6,459 nucleotides of DNA from Oscillospiraceae bacterium (GTDB taxonomy: Bacteria; Bacillota; Clostridia; Oscillospirales; Oscillospiraceae). This document shows positions 1 to 6,129 of this stretch, in pieces. How positions within the stretch are numbered: position 1 is the first letter of the stretch; every line of letters starts with the position of its first letter. The notes under the pieces are model-generated. The model was given only the letters and a program-made list of their open reading frames with translations. It was not told where the DNA came from and made no database searches. The stretch is taken from the NCBI GenBank assembly GCA_902767395.1, contig CACXHI010000045.1, forward strand, positions 1-6,459, read 5' to 3'. The position numbers were made by a program, and so were the translations under genes.

Positions 1-13
1 ACTACTCTCAGAC
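1..13 (-). repeat. Second CRISPR repeat, 13 bases visible
   Basis: These bases are identical to 67-79, the 5' end of the repeat in the minus-strand sense (GTCTGAGAGTAGT). The rest lies outside the window. Confidence 0.9.
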
Positions 14-43
14 AGCCGCGAAGCACAGCGGATGAATATATCA
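14..43 (-). other. CRISPR spacer 1 (newest visible spacer, 30 bp)
   Basis: This is the unique 30-bp stretch between the full repeat (44-79) and the start of the next repeat (1-13). It is the most recently acquired spacer, because it lies next to the leader. On the minus strand it begins TGATATATTCATCC. I noticed no match to it elsewhere in the window; its target is unknown. Confidence 0.92.
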
Positions 44-79
44 GTAAATGACCTCTACGAAATTACACTACTCTCAGAC
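44..79 (-). repeat. First full CRISPR repeat (36 bp, leader-adjacent)
   Basis: On the minus strand it begins GTCTGAGAG and ends TCATTTAC. Nucleotides 1-6 (GUCUGA) pair with tracrRNA 6162-6167. Nucleotides 7-8 (GA) form a bulge, 9-15 pair with 6151-6157, and 17-34 pair with 6132-6149. The 5' end is fixed by the anchoring motif at 80-86, the 3' end by the 36-bp length and the 30-bp spacer. Confidence 0.95.
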
Positions 80-86
80 CTCAAAT
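80..86 (-). promoter_or_regulatory. Leader-anchoring sequence ATTTGAG
   Basis: The minus-strand sequence is ATTTGAG, immediately followed by the first base of the repeat. ATTTGAG at the leader/repeat junction is the described II-A leader-anchoring motif, which positions Cas1-Cas2 so that new spacers enter only at the first repeat. Its exact placement supports both the array orientation and the repeat boundary. Confidence 0.85.
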
Positions 87-89
87 CCT

Positions 90-143
90 GTGCCGCCCAT
101 CGGCGGCACGCAGCACTACGGGCTGCCGGATCTGACGGTCCGG
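90..143. repeat. Three consecutive inverted repeats in the leader
   Basis: The first is a perfect 8-bp arm pair GTGCCGCC / GGCGGCAC (90-97 and 102-109) with loop CATC. The second is GCAGC / GCTGC (110-114 and 122-126) with a 7-base loop. The third is CCGGA / TCCGG (126-130 and 139-143), extendable by one wobble and one G-C pair to leave a TGAC loop. They lie end to end, and no T-run follows on the minus strand, so they do not look like an ordinary intrinsic terminator of the cas operon. They could act as protein-binding palindromes, as leader RNA structure, or have no role. Confidence 0.7.
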
Positions 144-168
144 GGTCGTGCAAAGGCCATTTCCAGGC

Positions 169-834
169 TCAGAATTCACAAAGATCCCTGTCGACGGTCA
201 CTCTCCTTTCCAGCTCCAGTTTATCATATTCCCGCCCGTCAATCAAGAGGAGCTGGAAGCCATGGCCAAGCGCCGACTCCAGAAACAGCGCCACCCTGTC
301 ATCCGGGAAGAAGCTGCGCAGGTTCACGAAAATAAACAGCTTCTCCCGGTCGAATTCGCGCACCAGCTCCATATAGTCCAGGAGCTTTTCCAGCGGATCG
401 TCATAATCCTCCGCGATCTCGATCCCCGCCGCCTTCCAGACGGCGCCGATCGTGAGCTTTGCGCAGGTCAGGCTGCACGGAAACGGGAGCGAAAGCTCTG
501 CGACCATGCGCTCGGCGTCGGCAAGCAGCTGCATGGACGCAAGATAATGCGCGTCCGACAGGGCCTCCCGCTCCAGCGCCGCAAGGATCCTGCCCAGCAG
601 CGGCTTCCGGTTCAGCGTAAAGCCCAGGTAGCTGTCGATCAGCTCGGCGTGCCTGGAAAGCTCCAGCACGCGGTCGTCCTGCGACAGGACCGTTTCCCCT
701 TCCAGCCCGTTGATCTGGTCGGAGATATCCTGCAGGAGCGTGCGGAAAAAATTCTGCTCCTCAATGACAAGGCTCGGGACGGCGCCCGCGTCCGCCCGGA
801 GAACCGCGTCCAGCTGCGGATGCGCCAGATTCAT
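169..834 (-). CDS. csn2: Csn2, type II-A spacer-acquisition protein
   Basis: This 221-residue protein has the length of the canonical short Csn2 of S. pyogenes (about 220). Csn2 forms a toroidal tetramer that threads onto free double-stranded DNA ends. It assists Cas1-Cas2 and Cas9 in spacer capture and has no nuclease activity of its own. Family signs seen here are the MNL start, the KLFIFVN strand (residues 165-171), which matches KLLIFVN of the S. pyogenes protein, and the C-terminal LLLIDGREYDKLE (195-207) followed by an acidic, aromatic end. The ATG overlaps the cas2 stop as ATGA (831-834), and an AAAGGA lies about 10 bases upstream. It is the last gene of the operon, directly before the leader. 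Presence of csn2 assigns the locus to subtype II-A. No damage is seen. Confidence 0.95.
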   Translation of the reverse strand: MNLAHPQLDAVLRADAGAVPSLVIEEQNFFRTLLQDISDQINGLEGETVLSQDDRVLELSRHAELIDSYLGFTLNRKPLLGRILAALEREALSDAHYLASMQLLADAERMVAELSLPFPCSLTCAKLTIGAVWKAAGIEIAEDYDDPLEKLLDYMELVREFDREKLFIFVNLRSFFPDDRVALFLESALGHGFQLLLIDGREYDKLELERRVTVDRDLCEF

Positions 835-1151
835 ATCACGACCATCCTTTCATCCGTGTCGATGACCTCGCTGTGGAGCTCCCCGGTCAGAAACTCCATG
901 CGGGCAAACTGTTTCTCCGTGATCGTCAGAAGCTGCACGATCCCCTTGGGCGGCCTCCGTTTCCGCAGGATCGCAGCGACGTTCTCCCCCGCCGTCTGGT
1001 TCATCAGCAGCTTGCAGTACACAGACTCCTGCATCATCAGAAACCCGTTTTTGATCAGCAGCTTCCGGAAGGCCGCATAGTTCCTGCGGTCCTCCGCACT
1101 CTCCGTGGGCAGGTCAAAAAACACCAGCATCCTCATAAACCGATAACTCAT
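831..1151 (-). CDS. cas2: Cas2, subunit of the spacer integrase
   Basis: This 106-residue ferredoxin-fold protein forms the dimeric core of the Cas1-Cas2 integration complex and sets spacer length. The start MSYRFMRMLVFFDLPT closely matches S. pyogenes Cas2 (MSYRYMRMILMFDMPT), which confirms the chosen ATG. Asp13 is the conserved acidic residue at the end of the first strand. QESVYCKLL (41-49) and the LLTITEKQFARM segment (74-85) are also shared with the II-A family. It is slightly shorter than the streptococcal protein (about 113), mainly at the C-terminus. The ATG overlaps the cas1 stop as ATGA (1148-1151) and a GAGG lies only one base upstream, too close for a normal ribosome site. Translation probably depends on ribosomes finishing cas1. 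Confidence 0.96.
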   Translation of the reverse strand: MSYRFMRMLVFFDLPTESAEDRRNYAAFRKLLIKNGFLMMQESVYCKLLMNQTAGENVAAILRKRRPPKGIVQLLTITEKQFARMEFLTGELHSEVIDTDERMVVI

Positions 1152-2017
1152 ACCTCATAAAACAGGAGCATGCCCTGCCCGCCGTCGTTCAGCGCGGAAA
1201 GGACGCTCCGGACATAGATGCGGACTGCGTTCAGGACGGTCTGCTCCGTCCCTGCGATCACGACGCGCCGGTTCAGCACGTTCACCAGCGCATGCTTTTC
1301 CTCCTTCGTGAACTCCTGCAGCTCCATATCCGCGACCTCCCGGTCGATCAGCACGCGGAACGGCTCCATCAGGTCGCTGCTGAGGTTGAAGGGATTCTGG
1401 GCGTTGTCATGGTGCACGCCGAGCTGCGTCAGATACCCGTTGGCGGCAAGCTCCCGGTTGAAGGCGGACAGGAGGATCCCGTAGCCGTAATTCAGCGCCG
1501 CATTCCGCGGCGTGTTCTGGGTCCTGGAGAAGTCCATGCCGAAGAGCGCGTTGAAATAGACCTTGGCCGCGTGGCCCTCCCGGTTCGTCCGGTCCTGATA
1601 TTCGATCTGCGGCAGATAGGACTCCAGCAGGACCGCCTCCCTGCCGTGCTTCCGCGCAGCCAGGTGATCCGCCTGCTGCCGGATCTTCTCCGCAAGGATC
1701 CGGCGCCAGACAGCGTCCTTGGCTTCCGCCGTCCAGGCGATCTGGCTGCGGAGCTTGCCGGAGCTGTCCGCGCTGCCGGAATACGGGACGAGCTCCGCAA
1801 CGGGCGAGCGCTTCGCGCCGCAGAAGATCACGCGGACCTTCCGCTCGGTCAGCGCCTCCAGCAGGCACCCGGTCAGGGAGACGGCAGGATCCTCGATCAG
1901 GACGACGGCAATCTCATCCAGGAAGATCCTGCGCGTCTGCTCTCCGCGGATGACCAGATAGCCCATCTTTGTGTCCAGCTTGCAGCGCGTGGACACCACC
2001 ACCGTCCGCCAGCTCAC
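1148..2017 (-). CDS. cas1: Cas1, catalytic subunit of the spacer integrase (type II)
   Basis: This 289-residue protein has the length of S. pyogenes Cas1. Cas1 joins pre-spacer 3' ends to the two strands of the leader-proximal repeat. The N-terminal WRTVVVSTRCKL opens the beta domain. The alpha domain carries NREGHAAKVYFNALFG with Glu147, LGVHHDN with His203, and SSDLMEPFR with Glu218. These three sit exactly two positions before the S. pyogenes metal ligands Glu149, His205 and Glu220, so the active site is intact. The start is GTG, overlapping the cas9 stop as GTGA (2014-2017), with GGAG five bases upstream. It is coupled downstream to cas2 by ATGA. No frameshift or unusual insertion is visible. 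Confidence 0.97.
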   Translation of the reverse strand: MSWRTVVVSTRCKLDTKMGYLVIRGEQTRRIFLDEIAVVLIEDPAVSLTGCLLEALTERKVRVIFCGAKRSPVAELVPYSGSADSSGKLRSQIAWTAEAKDAVWRRILAEKIRQQADHLAARKHGREAVLLESYLPQIEYQDRTNREGHAAKVYFNALFGMDFSRTQNTPRNAALNYGYGILLSAFNRELAANGYLTQLGVHHDNAQNPFNLSSDLMEPFRVLIDREVADMELQEFTKEEKHALVNVLNRRVVIAGTEQTVLNAVRIYVRSVLSALNDGGQGMLLFYEV

Positions 2018-5000
2018 AGCAGCTCCAGCAGGTTCCCGCTCCGGCGCTCAAACAGGCCGGAGGCCGACTGGTCTATGATCCGGACGTCGGTGTAGGTTTT
2101 TTTCCAGTTGGACAGGCAGTAGCTGAGCGTCTTGACGCCCGCATTTTTGCTGCCCCCGACCGATGTAAGATCGCTGCCGGTGGATGCCGAGCTGAACATG
2201 CCGACGATGTTCAGAAGCGTCCGGACCTGCGCCGCGGCGTCCAGCGCCGCAAACTTCTTTTCCCCATCCTTCAGCGTTTTGCTTTGGTTTGCGGGCAGCT
2301 TGCTGAACGGCCGGCTCCCGAGCTTTTCCGTCAGCCTGCGGTAGAGCGCAAGGTTCTTCTCCGCGCCGATCCCGTCGTGCGCCTGATCCGGCAGAATGGA
2401 TGCATTTTCTTCCATCTTTGTATGGAAGGAATCCAGGCTCTTGATATAATCCTCCTCCTGCTTGGAAAGGAGCAGAGGCGTTGCGTTGGACATAAGCACT
2501 TTTGCTCCACCGCTTGATTTTCCACTCAGAACCACATGCAGTCCGTCCAAGCAGAACACGGTGTTCACCTTGATGCGGCGCAGATGCAGCGGCAGCGTCA
2601 CGTCGGAGACCGGCTTGCCGGAGATGCGCGCCAGCATCTGCCCGGCATACTGCGCCGCGGCTTCCTCCGACGCGCAGGCGCGCCCGGCATCCAGGAGCTC
2701 GACCGGCACCAGCGAGACCTCGGTCTTCTTCCCCGTGCTGTATTTTGCCAGCAGGAAGAAGGAGGCCGTAGGCTTGTTGTAGCCGCCGTAAACTTCTGTC
2801 GGCATACCGTCTTTCAGCGGCACAAGGCCCGGAGCGGCCTTGACGGGCTGCTGGTCAAAGAAGCCTCCCCTGCGGCAAAACGCATATCTGGTCAGGTGCA
2901 CGGCGTTTTTGCATGCGATCTGCTTGACGCGCGCAAGATCGTTCTGCCCGTTCCAGACCGTCTCATCCCCGCAGCCGACCTTGCCCGAGAAGATCTTTTT
3001 CACCTGCACGTTGTATTTGTCATCCAGCTTGAACCAGCGCCTGGAGAAGCGCTCATGGTAGACGTTGCCCACCACGATGTTGAGATAGGCGTCCCTGGCG
3101 TGATGCAGGTCGTTGACGGCGCGGCATTTGAGAAGGTCGAACGCCTTCCGGAAGTCGGAGACGAGCCCCGCTTTCACATAGACGATCTCGGTGTCCGGAT
3201 AACGCTCGTGCAAAAGCTCCGCGACGGCTTTCGTGGACTGGCGCGTCTCCACCAGCTGCCGGTTGATGAAGCCGAGCTGTTCCTCGGCGGTAAACTGCGC
3301 CGCACGGGTCAGGCGGCGGTGCTTTTCCTCGGTCATGAGGCCGTGGTCTTTGAGATAATCCCAGGTCGTGCGCATTTTATGCCGGATAAAGTCCGGCACC
3401 GGATAGGAATCGCTCTTTAGGCCGTTGATCTCGGAAAGAACAAGGATCTCGTTGTTGAGGATGCTGTCGTCCTTGACCTGGGACTGGGGATAGATGTGCT
3501 CGATGTTATAGGTGCCGTCGGTGAGACGTGAGACGTCGATGGGCGCTCCGGTATAGAGGCACTTGCCCAACTGCAGATAATAGAGGAAGAGCCGGTCGCT
3601 CTGCAGGCGGTTGTCCGCCATGTCGCCCATCGCGTCCAGCTGCGCGCGCAGCTCCCGCACATCATCCGTCTTGATCGTCTGATACAGCTCAAGGAGCTGC
3701 TGCTTCCGTGTCTTCGTGCGTTTCCCCTTCTGATCCGCGGTCGCCCCGCGCGCCATCTCCACAAAGATCTTTTCCGGCGGGCAGCCCATGGCTTTGACCA
3801 CGTCGGACGTAACGTCCAGCGCGCGGAACACCTGCCGTTTGACGGCGTTGGACAGCCACATGTCGCCCATCCGCTCAGAAAGGGATCTCCGGTTCTCCGG
3901 ATCACTGTAATAATCGTCGGCGAACTGCCTGATTGCCTCCCGATAGGCATAACGGTCGGAGAGCAGCTGCATGAGGTTCTCGTTCGTCTGCCACATGGCG
4001 TCTATGATCGAACGCGCTTCGCCTGTGGCGGGATCCGCATCAAAGATCCCCTCCAGCAGCTTCCGGGACAGACGCCCAAAGCCCTTGAGATCCAGGCGCG
4101 CGAGATATTTCCGGTCCTCCTCCGTCAACTGCGGATACTCCTGCCCGAGCCAGCGCCGCAGGCGGAGGCTGTCTTCGGAATAGGCCGCCCGGTTGATGAT
4201 CCGTTCTGCATCCGCCTCCGTGAGCTTCCCGCCGCGCATCAGCGCGGCAAATGCCTGCTCCGATCTGAGCGACGACTTGATCGTCTCGTCCACGCCGGAC
4301 AGCTCGTCCTTCACGCCAAGCAGGCCGCGGCTGCGCAGCAGATCCCGGATCGCCTTGACCGTAACCTTCTTTTTCTTCCGGAAGAGCTCTGTATAGATGA
4401 GCTGTTTGGCCTCCACGGGGATCGGGCTCCCGTTGATCTTCAGGTTGTTGATCTCATTGAGCACTGTAAACCGGCTGTACAGCAAAGAAGCCTCGGGCAG
4501 AACGTCCTCCCCGGGAAGATAGGTACAGGTGTTTGTCATGCGGCGGATGAATTCCTGCTCGCTGGCGTCCAGATCGACCTTCTCCGCAAAATTCCACGGA
4601 TAGATCCTGCCCTCCGCTTTCCGGACGAACCAGACGTTTTTCCCGATCCTTCCAAGAGGCCCGACAAAGTACGGCACCTTGAAGTCGAAAACGGAAAGGA
4701 TCTTCTCACAGACGGTCAGGCCGTCCGCGTCCCGTTCCTCCAAAAACGGCAGGTATCCCGCAGCATGCGTCAGGATCTCCTTCAGCTCCATGCGATAGAG
4801 CTGCTGCGGGATCACACGGTTGTCGCCGTCGCGCTGCTTCGGGAGGAAGCTGTGCAGCTCAAGCCTGGCAAGCATATCGTCGTAGGCTGCCTGATCTTTT
4901 GGCGCAACGGCCAGGTTTTTCAGTTTCTTTTTGAGGTAATCGCTGAACTGCTCCTTGTTCGCGTGTTTCACAAGCTCTGCCTTCCGGCAGGATTTCACGT

Positions 5001-6093
5001 TTCCGGAGTATGCGACATAGTTGCCCGGCTCCGCGCGGCGGAAGATCTCGTTGTACTGCGCCGGGCAGTATTTCCGGACGAAGGTTTTCAGGTACTGCAG
5101 ATCCCGCTTATGCTGCTCATAGACCTCGACCTTGGCATACGAAAGCATTTTCCCTTTCCCGCCGCTGATGGATTCCAGCATGGCGCAGTCGTTCAGCTTG
5201 CGGAGCATGCGCAGGAGCTCCGCGTCGTCTCCGAGCTCGGAAAGCGCCGCGGCAAACTGCTCGTCGTCCATATCCAGCCGGACGGGATCCATGTCCGCGT
5301 ATGCCTCGCTGCAGAACAGCTCGGCCGGCTTGATCTTCCTGCCGCACAGCAGGCCCATGATCGCCGCGCGGCTGAACGGGAAGCCCTCATCCGCCTCCTT
5401 GGGCGGCTTTTTCCCTGCAAACACTTCCGCGCGGAAGCGCTCTTCCTTTTTTGCTGTCCCGGCTTTCATCTCAAGGATGGATCTGATCGTGTCGGCGCTG
5501 ACGCCGCTGCTCCATGGCAGGCTGCATTCCATTTCATCTGTAAAATAGAGCAGGAGATCCGAATAAACCGCGTTAAAATCAAGAAGATTCTGCGAAGTGT
5601 CAACATCGAACAGGAAATGTCCCCTGTGTGCGACCAGCCATGCGCAGGCATGGAACACCAGCCGCACATCGTGCGGCGCTTCGCTTTCCATCAGTTCACA
5701 GATCAGGTGGTGGATCGTGGGATACTGCTTCGCGTACTCTCTGTCCGTATATGCGCTCCCGCTGAACAGGCAGAACGGTTCTTCCTTATCGTCCCGGCAG
5801 AGCGCGCTCTGCCGGCGGCGAAGGAAAAACTGCGGGTCGGTTTTTGCGATCTCCGCCGCGAACAGTTCTTCCAGCAATCTGACACGCTGCTGGCGGCGAT
5901 CCAGCCGCCGCCGCTGCACACGGAACATCCGCCGATCCTGTGCGAGCGAGGCTGTTTCAAAGGTAGTTGCACCCCAAACAGGCTCGCCCTTGAATTTCAT
6001 CAGGCCATAGTCCGGACTTGCCGCAGCGTATCCGACGGAGTCCGTTCCGATATCCAGTCCCAGGAAGTATTCCTTTTTCGTTTCTCTTTCCAT
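2014..6093 (-). CDS. cas9: Cas9, type II-A RNA-guided DNA endonuclease
   Basis: This 1359-residue protein is close to S. pyogenes Cas9 (1368). It cuts DNA matched to a crRNA:tracrRNA guide and also helps choose PAM-adjacent spacers. RuvC-I is YFLGLDIGTDSVGY with Asp14, and the arginine-rich bridge helix spans about 54-79. A long REC lobe follows to about 760. RuvC-II is KIFVEMAR with Glu779. The HNH domain has IEHIYPQS with His866 and SEINGLKSD with Asn890. RuvC-III is HHARDAYLN with His998 and Asp1001. The PAM-interacting region starts near YGGYNKP (1102-1108) and ends with QSASGLFERR, the equivalent of QSITGLYETR in S. pyogenes. All nuclease residues are present, so it should cut both strands. 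The ATG at 6093 has a strong AGGAGGA seven bases upstream. The stop overlaps cas1 as GTGA. The N-terminal style suggests clostridial II-A Cas9 (inference). Confidence 0.98.
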   Translation of the reverse strand: MERETKKEYFLGLDIGTDSVGYAAASPDYGLMKFKGEPVWGATTFETASLAQDRRMFRVQRRRLDRRQQRVRLLEELFAAEIAKTDPQFFLRRRQSALCRDDKEEPFCLFSGSAYTDREYAKQYPTIHHLICELMESEAPHDVRLVFHACAWLVAHRGHFLFDVDTSQNLLDFNAVYSDLLLYFTDEMECSLPWSSGVSADTIRSILEMKAGTAKKEERFRAEVFAGKKPPKEADEGFPFSRAAIMGLLCGRKIKPAELFCSEAYADMDPVRLDMDDEQFAAALSELGDDAELLRMLRKLNDCAMLESISGGKGKMLSYAKVEVYEQHKRDLQYLKTFVRKYCPAQYNEIFRRAEPGNYVAYSGNVKSCRKAELVKHANKEQFSDYLKKKLKNLAVAPKDQAAYDDMLARLELHSFLPKQRDGDNRVIPQQLYRMELKEILTHAAGYLPFLEERDADGLTVCEKILSVFDFKVPYFVGPLGRIGKNVWFVRKAEGRIYPWNFAEKVDLDASEQEFIRRMTNTCTYLPGEDVLPEASLLYSRFTVLNEINNLKINGSPIPVEAKQLIYTELFRKKKKVTVKAIRDLLRSRGLLGVKDELSGVDETIKSSLRSEQAFAALMRGGKLTEADAERIINRAAYSEDSLRLRRWLGQEYPQLTEEDRKYLARLDLKGFGRLSRKLLEGIFDADPATGEARSIIDAMWQTNENLMQLLSDRYAYREAIRQFADDYYSDPENRRSLSERMGDMWLSNAVKRQVFRALDVTSDVVKAMGCPPEKIFVEMARGATADQKGKRTKTRKQQLLELYQTIKTDDVRELRAQLDAMGDMADNRLQSDRLFLYYLQLGKCLYTGAPIDVSRLTDGTYNIEHIYPQSQVKDDSILNNEILVLSEINGLKSDSYPVPDFIRHKMRTTWDYLKDHGLMTEEKHRRLTRAAQFTAEEQLGFINRQLVETRQSTKAVAELLHERYPDTEIVYVKAGLVSDFRKAFDLLKCRAVNDLHHARDAYLNIVVGNVYHERFSRRWFKLDDKYNVQVKKIFSGKVGCGDETVWNGQNDLARVKQIACKNAVHLTRYAFCRRGGFFDQQPVKAAPGLVPLKDGMPTEVYGGYNKPTASFFLLAKYSTGKKTEVSLVPVELLDAGRACASEEAAAQYAGQMLARISGKPVSDVTLPLHLRRIKVNTVFCLDGLHVVLSGKSSGGAKVLMSNATPLLLSKQEEDYIKSLDSFHTKMEENASILPDQAHDGIGAEKNLALYRRLTEKLGSRPFSKLPANQSKTLKDGEKKFAALDAAAQVRTLLNIVGMFSSASTGSDLTSVGGSKNAGVKTLSYCLSNWKKTYTDVRIIDQSASGLFERRSGNLLELL

Positions 6094-6100
6094 ATTGACA

Positions 6101-6107
6101 TCCTCCT
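6101..6107 (-). promoter_or_regulatory. Ribosome binding site of cas9
   Basis: The minus-strand sequence AGGAGGA lies seven bases before the cas9 ATG, a near-perfect Shine-Dalgarno site. It decides the start at 6093. It sits inside the spacer of the divergent tracrRNA promoter, whose -35 occupies the gap between this site and the ATG. Confidence 0.9.
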
Positions 6108-6115
6108 GAAAAATG

Positions 6116-6121
6116 ATTATA
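6116..6121 (-). promoter_or_regulatory. Possible -10 box of the cas9 operon
   Basis: The minus strand reads TATAAT, with a predicted start near 6109. That would leave a leader of only about 16 bases, just enough to include the ribosome site. It shares four bases with the tracrRNA -10 on the other strand. No good -35 is found at 16-19 bases upstream (GCAGAG at 17) and there is no extended -10 TGn, so the promoter is either weak, activator-dependent, or a chance match. A weaker alternative is TATAGT at 6257-6262 on the minus strand. Confidence 0.4.
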
Positions 6122-6129
6122 CTGAAGGA

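Larger units (their letters stand above)
1..79 (-). CRISPR. CRISPR array, leader-proximal end (type II-A, truncated by window edge)
   Basis: The 13 bases at 1-13 recur exactly at 67-79, a period of 66. This fits a 36-bp repeat (44-79) plus a 30-bp spacer (14-43), the standard II-A dimensions. Read on the minus strand the repeat starts GTCTGAGAGTAGTG and ends AGAGGTCATTTAC. Orientation is set by three facts: the leader-anchoring motif abuts 79, the cas operon points the same way, and the repeat is complementary to the plus-strand tracrRNA at 6130-6167. The array therefore runs leftwards from the leader and continues beyond base 1. Only one full repeat, one spacer and 13 bases of the next repeat are visible, so the number of spacers is unknown. 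Confidence 0.95.
80..168 (-). promoter_or_regulatory. CRISPR leader between csn2 and the array
   Basis: These 89 bases separate the csn2 stop from the first repeat. In II-A systems this is the leader, which directs Cas1-Cas2 integration to the first repeat. It is unusually GC-rich (about two-thirds G+C), whereas leaders are commonly AT-rich. It carries the anchoring motif at 80-86 and three consecutive inverted repeats at 90-143. I see no convincing -35/-10 pair on the minus strand inside it, so the array may be transcribed by read-through from the cas operon or from a promoter I cannot recognise. Confidence 0.85.
6095..6123 (+). promoter_or_regulatory. Promoter of tracrRNA
   Basis: On the plus strand TTGACA (6095-6100), a 17-base spacer and TATACT (6118-6123) form an almost consensus housekeeping promoter. 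Transcription would start near 6129-6131, exactly where complementarity to the CRISPR repeat begins. The -35 lies within the untranslated leader of cas9 and ends next to its ribosome binding site. Confidence 0.88.

Noticed and set aside
114..124. Leader segment CACTACGGGCT resembling tracrRNA CACTACGAGTT (6152-6162)
   Set aside because: Nine of eleven bases agree but similarity stops there; most likely chance, and not enough to call a second or degenerate anti-repeat.
110..145. Possible degenerate extra repeat one period (66 bp) from the first repeat, towards csn2
   Set aside because: The sequence does not match the repeat, and the anchoring motif at 80-86 already marks the leader end.
148..1080. 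310-codon plus-strand open frame opposite csn2 and cas2
   Set aside because: Both csn2 and cas2 on the minus strand have clear family motifs and coupled starts; the plus frame has none.
1292..2095. 267-codon plus-strand open frame opposite cas1
   Set aside because: It is a shadow of cas1, whose catalytic residues are all identified on the minus strand.
2536..3420. 294-codon plus-strand open frame opposite cas9
   Set aside because: It is a reverse-frame shadow of the RuvC-III and PAM-interacting part of cas9, with no recognisable domain.
6000..6129. Long tracrRNA form acting as a natural single guide against the cas9 promoter, as in S. pyogenes
   Set aside because: I found no crRNA-like GTCTGAGAG segment upstream of the tracrRNA on the plus strand that could pair with the anti-repeat.
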